Numbered from the stretch's first letter, positions 48,701-62,640 are shown. The stretch is 64,000 nucleotides of DNA from Allacma fusca (GCA_947179485.1 OX359249.1:54757402-54821401), one strand, 5' to 3'. A program made the numbers and translations. The notes: generated from the letters alone by a model not told the origin.

Positions 48701-51700
48701 CGCGGGCGGTCTGCTAAAGCTCAATTTTCGAATTTGAGATGAATCCGAAAACTTAAAAAATAGCGATGAAAATGACGTCGTTGCATAAGTCACTTTTTCA
48801 GGTGTTTGCTGAATTCATCAGAATCTCTTTATATTTTGGGAATACACTCGAGCGGTCTGCTAAAGCTCAATTCTCGAATTCGAGATGAATCGAAAATCTT
48901 TGAAAATAGCTATGAAAATGAAGTGTCGTTGCTCTGGTCACTTTTTATGGTGTTTGCTGAACTCGTTGAAATCCCTTTAGACTGGCAATACACGCGGACG
49001 GTCTGCTAAAGCTCAATTTTCGAATTTGAGATGAATCGGAAAACTTAGAAAATAGCGATGAAAACGACGTCGTTGCATTAGTCACTTTTTCAGGTGTTTG
49101 CTGAATTCATCAGAATCTCTTTATATTTTGGGAATACACTCGAGCGGTCTGCTAAAGCTCAATTCTCGAATTCGAGATGAATCGAAAATCTTTGAAAATA
49201 GCTATGAAAATGAAGTGTCGTTGCTCTGGGTACTTTTCATGGTGTTTGCTGAACTCGTCGAAATCTCTTTCAACTTTGGGAATACACGCGGGCTGTCTGC
49301 CAAAGCTCAATTCTCGAATTTGAGATGAATCCGAAAACTTAGAAAATAGCGATGAAAATGACGTCGTTGCATTAGTCACTTTTTCAGGTGTTTGCTGAAA
49401 TCATCAGAATCTTTTTATATTTTATGAATACACGCGGACGGTCTGCTAAAGCTCAATTCTCGAATTTGAGATGAATCGGAAAACTGAAAATAACTACGAA
49501 AATGAAGTGTCGTTGCTCTGGTCACTTTTTCAGGTGTTTGCTGCACTCATCAGATTCTCTTTATATTTTGGGAATACACGCGGGCGGTCTGCTAAAGCTC
49601 AATTTTCGAATTTGAGATGAATCCGAAAACTTAAAAAATAGCGATGAAAATGACGTCGTTGCATAAGTCACTTTTTCAGGTGTTTGCTGAATTCATCAGA
49701 ATCTCTTTATATTTTGGGAATACACTCGAGCGGTCTGCTAAAGCTCAATTCTCGAATTCGAGATGAATCGAAAATCTTTGAAAATAGCTATGAAAATGAA
49801 GTGTCGTTGCTCTGGTCACTTTTTATGGTGTTTGCTGAACTCGTTGAAATCCCTTTAGACTGGCAATACACGCGGACGGTCTGCTAAAGCTCAATTTTCG
49901 AATTTGAGATGAATCGGAAAACTTAGAAAATAGCGATGAAAACGACGTCGTTGCATTAGTCACTTTTTCAGGTGTTTGCTGAATTCATCAGAATCTCTTT
50001 ATATTTTGGGAATACACTCGAGCGGTCTGCTAAAGCTCAATTCTCGAATTCGAGATGAATCGAAAATCTTTGAAAATAGCTATGAAAATGAAGTGTCGTT
50101 GCTCTGGGTACTTTTCATGGTGTTTGCTGAACTCGTCGAAATCTCTTTCAACTTTGGGAATACACGCGGGCTGTCTGCCAAAGCTCAATTCTCGAATTTG
50201 AGATGAATCCGAAAACTTAGAAAATAGCGATGAAAATGACGTCGTTGCATTAGTCACTTTTTCAGGTGTTTGCTGAAATCATCAGAATCTTTTTATATTT
50301 TATGAATACACGCGGACGGTCTGCTAAAGCTCAATTCTCGAATTTGAGATGAATCGGAAAACTGAAAATAACTACGAAAATGAAGTGTCGTTGCTCTGGT
50401 CACTTTTTCAGGTGTTTGCTGCACTCATCAGATTCTCTTTATATTTTGGGAATACACGCGGGCGGTCTGCTAAAGCTCAATTTTCGAATTTGAGATGAAT
50501 CCGAAAACTTAAAAAATAGCGATGAAAATGACGTCGTTGCATAAGTCACTTTTTCAGGTGTTTGCTGAATTCATCAGAATCTCTTTATATTTTGGGAATA
50601 CACTCGAGCGGTCTGCTAAAGCTCAATTCTCGAATTCGAGATGAATCGAAAATCTTTGAAAATAGCTATGAAAATGAAGTGTCGTTGCTCTGGTCACTTT
50701 TTATGGTGTTTGCTGAACTCGTTGAAATCCCTTTAGACTTTGGCAATACACGCGGACGGTCTGCTAAAGCTCAATTTTCGAATTTGAGATGAATCGGAAA
50801 ACAGAAAATAGCGATGAAAACGACGTCGTTGCATTAGTCACTTTTTCAGGTGTTTGCTGAATTCATCAGAATCTCTTTATATTTTGGGAATACACTCGAG
50901 CGGTCTGCTAAAGCTCAATTCTCGAATTCGAGATGAATCGAAAATCTTTGAAAATAGCTATGAAAATGAAGTGTCGTTGCTCTGGGTACTTTTCATGGTG
51001 TTTGCTGAACTCGTCGAAATCTCTTTCAACTTTGGGAATACACGCGGGCTGTCTGCCAAAGCTCAATTCTCGAATTTGAGATGAATCCGAAAACTTAGAA
51101 AATAGCGATGAAAATGACGTCGTTGCATTAGTCACTTTTTCAGGTGTTTGCTGAAATCATCAGAATCTTTTTATATTTTATGAATACACGCGGGCGGTCT
51201 GCTAAAGCTCAATTCTCGAATTTGAGATGAATCGGAAAACTGAAAATAACTACGAAAATGAAGTGTCGTTGCTCTGGTCACTTTTTCAGGTGTTTGCTGC
51301 ACTCATCAGATTCTCTTTATATTTTGGGAATACACGCGGGCGGTCTGCTAAAGCTCAATTTTCGAATTTGAGATGAATCCGAAAACTTAAAAAATAGCGA
51401 TGAAAATGACGTCGTTGCATAAGTCACTTTTTCAGGTGTTTGCTGAATTCATCAGAATCTCTTTATATTTTGGGAATACACTCGAGCGGTCTGCTAAAGC
51501 TCAATTCTCGAATTCGAGATGAATCGAAAATCTTTGAAAATAGCTATGAAAATGAAGTGTCGTTGCTCTGGTCACTTTTTATGGTGTTTGCTGAACTCGT
51601 TGAAATCCCTTTAGACTGGCAATACACGCGGACGGTCTGCTAAAGCTCAATTTTCGAATTTGAGATGAATCGGAAAACTTAGAAAATAGCGATGAAAACG

Positions 51701-53127
51701 ACGTCGTTGCATTAGTCACTTTTTCAGGTGTTTGCTGAATTCATCAGAATCTCTTTATATTTTGGGAATACACTCGAGCGGTCTGCTAAAGCTCAATTCT
51801 CGAATTCGAGATGAATCGAAAATCTTTGAAAATAGCTATGAAAATGAAGTGTCGTTGCTCTGGGTACTTTTCATGGTGTTTGCTGAACTCGTCGAAATCT
51901 CTTTCAACTTTGGGAATACACGCGGGCTGTCTGCCAAAGCTCAATTCTCGAATTTGAGATGAATCCGAAAACTTAGAAAATAGCGATGAAAATGACGTCG
52001 TTGCATTAGTCACTTTTTCAGGTGTTTGCTGAAATCATCAGAATCTTTTTATATTTTATGAATACACGCGGGCGGTCTGCTAAAGCTCAATTCTCGAATT
52101 TGAGATGAATCGGAAAACTGAAAATAACTACGAAAATGAAGTGTCGTTGCTCTGGTCACTTTTTCAGGTGTTTGCTGCACTCATCAGATTCTCTTTATAT
52201 TTTGGGAATACACGCGGGCGGTCTGCTAAAGCTCAATTTTCGAATTTGAGATGAATCCGAAAACTTAAAAAATAGCGATGAAAATGACGTCGTTGCATAA
52301 GTCACTTTTTCAGGTGTTTGCTGAATTCATCAGAATCTCTTTATATTTTGGGAATACACTCGAGCGGTCTGCTAAAGCTCAATTCTCGAATTCGAGATGA
52401 ATCGAAAATCTTTGAAAATAGCTATGAAAATGAAGTGTCGTTGCTCTGGTCACTTTTTATGGTGTTTGCTGAACTCGTTGAAATCCCTTTAGACTTTGGC
52501 AATACACGCGGACGGTCTGCTAAAGCTCAATTTTCGAATTTGAGATGAATCGGAAAACAGAAAATAGCGATGAAAACGACGTCGTTGCATTAGTCACTTT
52601 TTCAGGTGTTTGCTGAATTCATCAGAATCTCTTTATATTTTGGGAATACACTCGAGCGGTCTGCTAAAGCTCAATTCTCGAATTCGAGATGAATCGAAAA
52701 TCTTTGAAAATAGCTATGAAAATGAAGTGTCGTTGCTCTGGGTACTTTTTATGGTGTTTGCTGAACTCGTCGAAATCTCTTTCAACTTTGGGAATACACG
52801 CGGGCTGTCTGCCAAAGCTCAATTCTCGAATTTGAGATGAATCCGAAAACTTAGAAAATAGCGATGAAAATGACGTCGTTGCATTAGTCACTTTTTCAGG
52901 TGTTTGCTGAAATCATCAGAATCTTTTTATATTTTATGAATACACGCGGGCGGTCTGCTAAAGCTCAATTCTCGAATTTGAGATGAATCGGAAGACTGAA
53001 AATAACTACGAAAATGAAGTGTCGTTGCTCTGGTCACTTTTTCAGGTGTTTGCTACACTCATCAGATTCTCTTTATATTTTGGGAATACACGCGGGCGGT
53101 CTGCTAAAGCTCAATTTTCGAATTTGA
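36726..53127 (+). repeat. Main block of the 880-bp six-monomer HOR (with 586-, 878- and 1173-bp variants)
   Basis: About 16.4 kb is built from monomers A-F. The left part (36.7-42.9 kb) is mixed, with 4-monomer units of about 586 bp lacking D-E (C directly followed by F), C/A and E/A chimeras near 38.26-38.34 and 38.85-38.93 kb, and an 8-monomer unit with a doubled D-E dimer near 42.45-42.95 kb. From about 43 kb regular 880-bp units run. From 45.3 kb two different 2-bp deletions make 878-bp variants that are interleaved. The right end again carries GGAAGACTG and GCTACACTC. Confidence 0.88.
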
Positions 53128-54428
53128 GATGAATCCGAAAACTTAAAAAATAGCGATGAAAATGACGTCGTTGCTTTAGTCACTTTTTCAGGTGTTTGCT
53201 GAACTCATCAGAATCTCTTTATATTTTATGAATACACGCGGGCGGTCTGCTAAAGCTCAATTCTCGAATTTGAGATGAATCGGAAAACTTTGAAAATAGC
53301 TACGAAAATGAAGTGTCGTTGCTCTGGTCACTTTTTATGGTGTTTGCTGAACTCGTCGGAATCTCTTTATATTTTGGGAATAAACGCGGGCTGTCTGCAA
53401 AGGCTCAATTCTCGAATTTGAGATGAATCGGAAAACTGAAAATAGCGATGAAAATGACGTCGTTTCTCTGGTCACTTTTTATGGTGTTTGCTGAACTCGT
53501 CAGAATCTCTTTATACTTTGGGAATCCACTCAGGCAGTCTGCTTAAGCTCGTATCTCGAATTTACGATGAATCGAAAAACTAAAAAATGCTATAAAATGA
53601 CGTCGTAGCTCTGGTCACTTTCAAGGGTGTTTAGTGAACCCGTCAGAATCTCTTTTAACTTTAGGAATACACGCGGGCGGTCTGCTAAAGCTCAATTCTC
53701 GAATTTGAGATGAATCGGAAAACTTTGAAAATAGCTACGAAAATGAAGTGTCGTTGCTCTGGTCACTTTTTATGGTGTTTGCTGAACTCGGAATATCTTT
53801 ATATTTTGGGAATACACGCGGGCTGTCTGCAAAGGCTCAATTCTCGAATTTGAGATGAATCGGAAAACTGAAAATAGCGATGAAAATGACGTCGTTGCAT
53901 AAGTCACTTTTTCAGGTTAGTAAACCCGTCAGAATCTCTTTCAACTTTGGGAATACACGCGGGCGGTCTGGTAAACCTCAATTCTCGAATTTGAGATGAA
54001 TCGGAAAACTTTGAAAATAGCTACGAAAATGAAGTGTCGTTGCTCTGGTCACTTTTTATGGTGTTTGCTGAACTCGTCAGAATCTCTTGATACTTTGGGA
54101 ATCCACTTAGGCAGTCTGCTTAAGCTCGTATCTCGAATTTACGATGAATCGAAAAGCTTTTAAATTGCGATAAAATGACGTAGCTCTGGTCACTTTCAAG
54201 GGTGTTTAGTGAACCCGCCAGAATCTCTTTCAACTTTGGCAATACACGCGGACGGTCTGATAAAGCTCAATTTTCGAATTTGAGATGAATCGCGAAAACT
54301 GAAAATAGCGATGAAAATGACGTCGTTGCTCTGGTCACTTTTTATGGTGTTTGCTGAACTCGTTGAAATCCCTTTAGACTTTGGCAATAACCGCGGACGG
54401 GCAGCTAAAGCTCTATTTTGGAATTTGA
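53128..54428 (+). repeat. Transition block, copy 2
   Basis: A 1301-bp near-identical copy of 35427-36725. Differences I noticed in the block and its right-hand flank include CACTTAGG here against CACTCAGG, GGAAATACACTCG (54529) against GGGAATACACTCG, and absence of the 2-bp deletion. The match continues into the following 880-type monomers to about 55.9 kb. Confidence 0.82.
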
Positions 54429-57202
54429 GATGAATCCGAAAACTTAGAAAATAGCGATGAAAATGACGTCGTTGCATTAGTCACTTTTTCAGGTGTTTGC
54501 TGAATTCATCAGAATTTCTTTATATTTTGGAAATACACTCGAGCGGTCTGCTAAAGCTCAATTCTCGAATTCGAGATGAATCGAAAATCTTTGAAAATAG
54601 CTATGAAAATGAAGTGTCGTTGCTCTGGGTACTTTTTATGGTGTTTGCTGAACTCGTTGAAATCCCTTTAGACTTTGGCAATACACGCGGACGGTCTGCT
54701 AAAGCTCAATTTTCGAATTTGAGATGAATCGGAAAACTTAGAAAATAGCGATGAAAATGACGTCGTTGCATTAGTCACTTTTTCAGGTGTTTGCTGAATT
54801 CATCAGAATCTCTTTATATTTTGGGAATACACTCGAGCGGTCTGCTAAAGCTCAATTCTCGAATTCGAGATGAATCGAAAATCTTTGAAAATAGCTATGA
54901 AAATGAAGTGTCGTTGCTCTGGGTACTTTTTATGGTGTTTGCTGAACTCGTCGAAATCTCTTTCAACTTTGGGAATACACGCGGGCTGTCTGCCAAAGCT
55001 CAATTCTCGAATTTGAGATGAATCCGAAAACTTAGAAAATAGCGATGAAAATGACGTCGTTGCATTAGTCACGTTTTCAGGTGTTTGCTGAAATCATCAG
55101 AATCTTTTTATATTTTATGAATACACGCGGGCGGTCTGCTAAAGCTCAATTCTCGAATTTGAGATGAATCGGAAAACTGAAAATAACTACGAAAATGAAG
55201 TGTCGTTGCTCTGGTCACTTTTTCAGGTGTTTGCTGCACTCATCAGATTCTCTTTATATTTTGGGAATACACGCGGGCGGTCTGCTAAAGCTCAATTTTC
55301 GAATTTGAGATGAATCCGAAAACTTAAAAAATAGCGATGAAAATGACGTCGTTGCATAAGTCACTTTTTCAGGTGTTTGCTGAATTCATCAGAATCTCTT
55401 TATATTTTGGGAATACACTCGAGCGGTCTGCTAAAGCTCAATTCTCGAATTCGAGATGAATCGAAAATCTTTGAAAATAGCTATGAAAATGAAGTGTCGT
55501 TGCTCTGGGTACTTTTCATGGTGTTTGCTGAACTCGTCGAAATCTCTTTCAACTTTGGGAATACACGCGGGCTGTCTGCCAAAGCTCAATTCTCGAATTT
55601 GAGATGAATCCGAAAACTTAGAAAATAGCGATGAAAATGACGTCGTTGCATTAGTCACTTTTTCAGGTGTTTGCTGAAATCATCAGAATCTTTTTATATT
55701 TTATGAATACACGCGGGCGGTCTGCTAAAGCTCAATTCTCGAATTTGAGATGAATCGGAAAACTGAAAATAACTACGAAAATGAAGTGTCGTTGCTCTGG
55801 TCACTTTTTCAGGTGTTTGCTGCACTCATCAGATTCTCTTTATATTTTGGGAATACACGCGGGCGGTCTGCTAAAGCTCAATTTTCGAATTTGAGATGAA
55901 TCCGAAAACTTAAAAAATAGCGATGAAAATGACGTCGTTGCATAAGTCACTTTTTCAGGTGTTTGCTGAATTCATCAGAATCTCTTTATATTTTGGGAAT
56001 ACACTCGAGCGGTCTGCTAAAGCTCAATTCTCGAATTCGAGATGAATCGAAAATCTTTAAAAATAGCTATGAAAATGAAGTGTCGTTGCTCTGGTCACTT
56101 TTTATGGTGTTTGCTGAACTCGTTGAAATCCCTTTAGACTTTGGCAATACACGCGGACGGTCTGCTAAAGCTCAATTTTCGAATTTGAGATGAATCGGAA
56201 AACTTAGAAAATAGCGATGAAAACGACGTCGTTGCATTAGTCACTTTTTCAGGTGTTTGCTGAATTCATCAGAATCTCTTTATATTTTGGGAATACACTC
56301 GAGCGGTCTGCTAAAGCTCAATTCTCGAATTCGAGATGAATCGAAAATCTTTGAAAATAGCTATGAAAATGAAGTGTCGTTGCTCTGGGTACTTTTCATG
56401 GTGTTTGCTGAACTCGTCGAAATCTCTTTCAACTTTGGGAATACACGCGGGCTGTCTGCCAAAGCTCAATTCTCGAATTTGAGATGAATCCGAAAACTTA
56501 GAAAATAGCGATGAAAATGACGTCGTTGCATTAGTCACTTTTTCAGGTGTTTGCTGAAATCATCAGAATCTTTTTATATTTTATGAATACACGCGGGCGG
56601 TCTGCTAAAGCTCAATTCTCGAATTTGAGATGAATCGGAAAACTGAAAATAACTACGAAAATGAAGTGTCGTTGCTCTGGTCACTTTTTCAGGTGTTTGC
56701 TGCACTCATCAGATTCTCTTTATATTTTGGGAATACACGCGGGCGGTCTGCTAAAGCTCAATTTTCGAATTTGAGATGAATCCGAAAACTTAAAAAATAG
56801 CGATGAAAATGACGTCGTTGCATAAGTCACTTTTTCAGGTGTTTGCTGAATTCATCAGAATCTCTTTATATTTTGGGAATACACTCGAGCGGTCTGCTAA
56901 AGCTCAATTCTCGAATTCGAGATGAATCGAAAATCTTTGAAAATAGCTATGAAAATGAAGTGTCGTTGCTCTGGTCACTTTTTATGGTGTTTGCTGAACT
57001 CGTTGAAATCCCTTTAGACTTTGGCAATACACGCGGACGGTCTGCTAAAGCTCAATTTTCGAATTTGAGATGAATCGGAAAACTTAGAAAATAGCGATGA
57101 AAACGACGTCGTTGCATTAGTCACTTTTTCAGGTGTTTGCTGAATTCATCAGAATCTCTTTATATTTTGGGAATACACTCGAGCGGTCTGCTAAAGCTCA
57201 AT

Positions 57203-57216
57203 TCTCGAATTCGAGA
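57203..57216. repeat. 14-bp perfect dyad TCTCGAATTCGAGA (representative)
   Basis: This perfect palindrome is centred on an EcoRI site and occurs at the 3' end of C and E monomers, so twice per 880-bp HOR. Most other monomers carry TCTCGAATTTGAGA, which breaks the symmetry at one position. Function unknown. Confidence 0.6.
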
Positions 57217-58094
57217 TGAATCGAAAATCTTTGAAAATAGCTATGAAAATGAAGTGTCGTTGCTCTGGGTACTTTTCATGGTGTTTGCTGAACTCGTCGA
57301 AATCTCTTTCAACTTTGGGAATACACGCGGGCTGTCTGCCAAAGCTCAATTCTCGAATTTGAGATGAATCCGAAAACTTAGAAAATAGCGATGAAAATGA
57401 CGTCGTTGCATTAGTCACTTTTTCAGGTGTTTGCTGAAATCATCAGAATCTTTTTATATTTTATGAATACACGCGGGCGGTCTGCTAAAGCTCAATTCTC
57501 GAATTTGAGATGAATCGGAAAACTGAAAATAACTACGAAAATGAAGTGTCGTTGCTCTGGTCACTTTTTCAGGTGTTTGCTGCACTCATCAGATTCTCTT
57601 TATATTTTGGGAATACACGCGGGCGGTCTGCTAAAGCTCAATTTTCGAATTTGAGATGAATCCGAAAACTTAAAAAATAGCGATGAAAATGACGTCGTTG
57701 CATAAGTCACTTTTTCAGGTGTTTGCTGAATTCATCAGAATCTCTTTATATTTTGGGAATACACTCGAGCGGTCTGCTAAAGCTCAATTCTCGAATTCGA
57801 GATGAATCGAAAATCTTTGAAAATAGCTATGAAAATGAAGTGTCGTTGCTCTGGTCACTTTTTATGGTGTTTGCTGAACTCGTTGAAATCCCTTTAGACT
57901 TTGGCAATACACGCGGACGGTCTGCTAAAGCTCAATTTTCGAATTTGAGATGAATCGGAAAACTTAGAAAATAGCGATGAAAACGACGTCGTTGCATTAG
58001 TCACTTTTTCAGGTGTTTGCTGAATTCATCAGAATCTCTTTATATTTTGGGAATACACTCGAGCGGTCTGCTAAAGCTCAATTCTCGAATTCGA
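57215..58094 (+). repeat. Reference 880-bp HOR unit (F-A-B-C-D-E)
   Basis: Monomer starts and lengths: F 57215 (148 bp; CTGGGTACTTTTCATGG, GTCTGCCAAAGC), A 57363 (146; GAAATCATCAG, TATTTTATGAATAC), B 57509 (146; ATAACTACG, GCACTCATCAG), C 57655 (146; GCATAAGTCAC, ACACTCGAGCGG), D 57801 (148; CTCGTTGAAATCCC, GGCAATACACGCGGACGG), E 57949 (146; AAAACGACGTCG, ACACTCGAGCGG). The sum is exactly 880. A, C and E are alpha-like. B, D and F are beta-like. The HOR is therefore three alpha/beta dimers. Confidence 0.92.
57982..57993. repeat. 12-bp perfect dyad AACGACGTCGTT in E monomers (representative)
   Basis: A T-to-C change (AATGACGTCG to AACGACGTCG) makes this site a perfect palindrome. It is seen in E monomers from about 38.8 kb rightward. 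The earlier E monomers at 17.7-37 kb keep T. Confidence 0.55.
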
Positions 58095-61000
58095 GATGAA
58101 TCGAAAATCTTTGAAAATAGCTATGAAAATGAAGTGTCGTTGCTCTGGGTACTTTTCATGGTGTTTGCTGAACTCGTCGAAATCTCTTTCAACTTTGGGA
58201 ATACACGCGGGCTGTCTGCCAAAGCTCAATTCTCGAATTTGAGATGAATCCGAAAACTTAGAAAATAGCGATGAAAATGACGTCGTTGCATTAGTCACTT
58301 TTTCAGGTGTTTGCTGAAATCATCAGAATCTTTTTATATTTTATGAATACACGCGGGCGGTCTGCTAAAGCTCAATTCTCGAATTTGAGATGAATCGGAA
58401 AACTGAAAATAACTACGAAAATGAAGTGTCGTTGCTCTGGTCACTTTTTCAGGTGTTTGCTGCACTCATCAGATTCTCTTTATATTTTGGGAATACACGC
58501 GGGCGGTCTGCTAAAGCTCAATTTTCGAATTTGAGATGAATCCGAAAACTTAAAAAATAGCGATGAAAATGACGTCGTTGCATAAGTCACTTTTTCAGGT
58601 GTTTGCTGAATTCATCAGAATCTCTTTATATTTTGGGAATACACTCGAGCGGTCTGCTAAAGCTCAATTCTCGAATTCGAGATGAATCGAAAATCTTTGA
58701 AAATAGCTATGAAAATGAAGTGTCGTTGCTCTGGTCACTTTTTATGGTGTTTGCTGAACTCGTTGAAATCCCTTTAGACTTTGGCAATACACGCGGACGG
58801 TCTGCTAAAGCTCAATTTTCGAATTTGAGATGAATCGGAAAACTTAGAAAATAGCGATGAAAACGACGTCGTTGCATTAGTCACTTTTTCAGGTGTTTGC
58901 TGAATTCATCAGAATCTCTTTATATTTTGGGAATACACTCGAGCGGTCTGCTAAAGCTCAATTCTCGAATTCGAGATGAATCGAAAATCTTTGAAAATAG
59001 CTATGAAAATGAAGTGTCGTTGCTCTGGGTACTTTTCATGGTGTTTGCTGAACTCGTCGAAATCTCTTTCAACTTTGGGAATACACGCGGGCTGTCTGCC
59101 AAAGCTCAATTCTCGAATTTGAGATGAATCCGAAAACTTAGAAAATAGCGATGAAAATGACGTCGTTGCATTAGTCACTTTTTCAGGTGTTTGCTGAAAT
59201 CATCAGAATCTTTTTATATTTTATGAATACACGCGGGCGGTCTGCTAAAGCTCAATTCTCGAATTTGAGATGAATCGGAAAACTGAAAATAACTACGAAA
59301 ATGAAGTGTCGTTGCTCTGGTCACTTTTTCAGGTGTTTGCTGCACTCATCAGATTCTCTTTATATTTTGGGAATACACGCGGGCGGTCTGCTAAAGCTCA
59401 ATTTTCGAATTTGAGATGAATCCGAAAACTTAAAAAATAGCGATGAAAATGACGTCGTTGCATAAGTCACTTTTTCAGGTGTTTGCTGAATTCATCAGAA
59501 TCTCTTTATATTTTGGGAATACACTCGAGCGGTCTGCTAAAGCTCAATTCTCGAATTCGAGATGAATCGAAAATCTTTGAAAATAGCTATGAAAATGAAG
59601 TGTCGTTGCTCTGGTCACTTTTTATGGTGTTTGCTGAACTCGTTGAAATCCCTTTAGACTTTGGCAATACACGCGGACGGTCTGCTAAAGCTCAATTTTC
59701 GAATTTGAGATGAATCGGAAAACTTAGAAAATAGCGATGAAAACGACGTCGTTGCATTAGTCACTTTTTCAGGTGTTTGCTGAATTCATCAGAATCTCTT
59801 TATATTTTGGGAATACACTCGAGCGGTCTGCTAAAGCTCAATTCTCGAATTCGAGATGAATCGAAAATCTTTGAAAATAGCTATGAAAATGAAGTGTCGT
59901 TGCTCTGGGTACTTTTCATGGTGTTTGCTGAACTCGTCGAAATCTCTTTCAACTTTGGGAATACACGCGGGCTGTCTGCCAAAGCTCAATTCTCGAATTT
60001 GAGATGAATCCGAAAACTTAGAAAATAGCGATGAAAATGACGTCGTTGCATTAGTCACTTTTTCAGGTGTTTGCTGAAATCATCAGAATCTTTTTATATT
60101 TTATGAATACACGCGGGCGGTCTGCTAAAGCTCAATTCTCGAATTTGAGATGAATCGGAAAACTGAAAATAACTACGAAAATGAAGTGTCGTTGCTCTGG
60201 TCACTTTTTCAGGTGTTTGCTGCACTCATCAGATTCTCTTTATATTTTGGGAATACACGCGGGCGGTCTGCTAAAGCTCAATTTTCGAATTTGAGATGAA
60301 TCCGAAAACTTAAAAAATAGCGATGAAAATGACGTCGTTGCATAAGTCACTTTTTCAGGTGTTTGCTGAATTCATCAGAATCTCTTTATATTTTGGGAAT
60401 ACACTCGAGCGGTCTGCTAAAGCTCAATTCTCGAATTCGAGATGAATCGAAAATCTTTGAAAATAGCTATGAAAATGAAGTGTCGTTGCTCTGGTCACTT
60501 TTTATGGTGTTTGCTGAACTCGTTGAAATCCCTTTAGACTTTGGCAATACACGCGGACGGTCTGCTAAAGCTCAATTTTCGAATTTGAGATGAATCGGAA
60601 AACTTAGAAAATAGCGATGAAAACGACGTCGTTGCATTAGTCACTTTTTCAGGTGTTTGCTGAATTCATCAGAATCTCTTTATATTTTGGGAATACACTC
60701 GAGCGGTCTGCTAAAGCTCAATTCTCGAATTCGAGATGAATCGAAAATCTTTGAAAATAGCTATGAAAATGAAGTGTCGTTGCTCTGGGTACTTTTCATG
60801 GTGTTTGCTGAACTCGTCGAAATCTCTTTCAACTTTGGGAATACACGCGGGCTGTCTGCCAAAGCTCAATTCTCGAATTTGAGATGAATCCGAAAACTTA
60901 GAAAATAGCGATGAAAATGACGTCGTTGCATTAGTCACTTTTTCAGGTGTTTGCTGAAATCATCAGAATCTTTTTATATTTTATGAATACACGCGGGCGG

Positions 61001-62640
61001 TCTGCTAAAGCTCAATTCTCGAATTTGAGATGAATCGGAAAACTGAAAATAACTACGAAAATGAAGTGTCGTTGCTCTGGTCACTTTTTCAGGTGTTTGC
61101 TGCACTCATCAGATTCTCTTTATATTTTGGGAATACACGCGGGCGGTCTGCTAAAGCTCAATTTTCGAATTTGAGATGAATCCGAAAACTTAAAAAATAG
61201 CGATGAAAATGACGTCGTTGCATAAGTCACTTTTTCAGGTGTTTGCTGAATTCATCAGAATCTCTTTATATTTTGGGAATACACTCGAGCGGTCTGCTAA
61301 AGCTCAATTCTCGAATTCGAGATGAATCGAAAATCTTTGAAAATAGCTATGAAAATGAAGTGTCGTTGCTCTGGTCACTTTTTATGGTGTTTGCTGAACT
61401 CGTTGAAATCCCTTTAGACTTTGGCAATACACGCGGACGGTCTGCTAAAGCTCAATTTTCGAATTTGAGATGAATCGGAAAACTTAGAAAATAGCGATGA
61501 AAACGACGTCGTTGCATTAGTCACTTTTTCAGGTGTTTGCTGAATTCATCAGAATCTCTTTATATTTTGGGAATACACTCGAGCGGTCTGCTAAAGCTCA
61601 ATTCTCGAATTCGAGATGAATCGAAAATCTTTGAAAATAGCTATGAAAATGAAGTGTCGTTGCTCTGGGTACTTTTCATGGTGTTTGCTGAACTCGTCGA
61701 AATCTCTTTCAACTTTGGGAATACACGCGGGCTGTCTGCCAAAGCTCAATTCTCGAATTTGAGATGAATCCGAAAACTTAGAAAATAGCGATGAAAATGA
61801 CGTCGTTGCATTAGTCACTTTTTCAGGTGTTTGCTGAAATCATCAGAATCTTTTTATATTTTATGAATACACGCGGGCGGTCTGCTAAAGCTCAATTCTC
61901 GAATTTGAGATGAATCGGAAAACTGAAAATAACTACGAAAATGAAGTGTCGTTGCTCTGGTCACTTTTTCAGGTGTTTGCTGCACTCATCAGATTCTCTT
62001 TATATTTTGGGAATACACGCGGGCGGTCTGCTAAAGCTCAATTTTCGAATTTGAGATGAATCCGAAAACTTAAAAAATAGCGATGAAAATGACGTCGTTG
62101 CATAAGTCACTTTTTCAGGTGTTTGCTGAATTCATCAGAATCTCTTTATATTTTGGGAATACACTCGAGCGGTCTGCTAAAGCTCAATTCTCGAATTCGA
62201 GATGAATCGAAAATCTTTGAAAATAGCTATGAAAATGAAGTGTCGTTGCTCTGGTCACTTTTTATGGTGTTTGCTGAACTCGTTGAAATCCCTTTAGACT
62301 TTGGCAATACACGCGGACGGTCTGCTAAAGCTCAATTTTCGAATTTGAGATGAATCGGAAAACTTAGAAAATAGCGATGAAAATGACGTCGTTGCATTAG
62401 TCACTTTTTCAGGTGTTTGCTGAAATCATCAGAATCTTTTTATATTTTATGAATACACGCGGGCGGTCTGCTAAAGCTCAATTCTCGAATTTGAGATGAA
62501 TCGGAAGACTGAAAATAACTACGAAAATGAAGTGTCGTTGCTCTGGTCACTTTTTCAGGTGTTTGCTACACTCATCAGATTCTCTTTATATTTTGGGAAT
62601 ACACGCGGGCGGTCTGCTAAAGCTCAATTTTCGAATTTGA

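Larger units (their letters stand above)
54429..62640 (+). repeat. Second large block of the 880-bp HOR
   Basis: About 8.2 kb. It opens like 36726 onward (E-D-E-F-A-B-C-F-A-B), then settles into regular A-B-C-D-E-F units. Equivalent E monomers recur at exact 880-bp steps from about 56.2 to 61.5 kb with almost no visible differences between units. This is the most homogeneous part of the window. It ends with D followed by an A-type monomer (62349) and the B marker monomer with GGAAGACTG. Confidence 0.88.
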
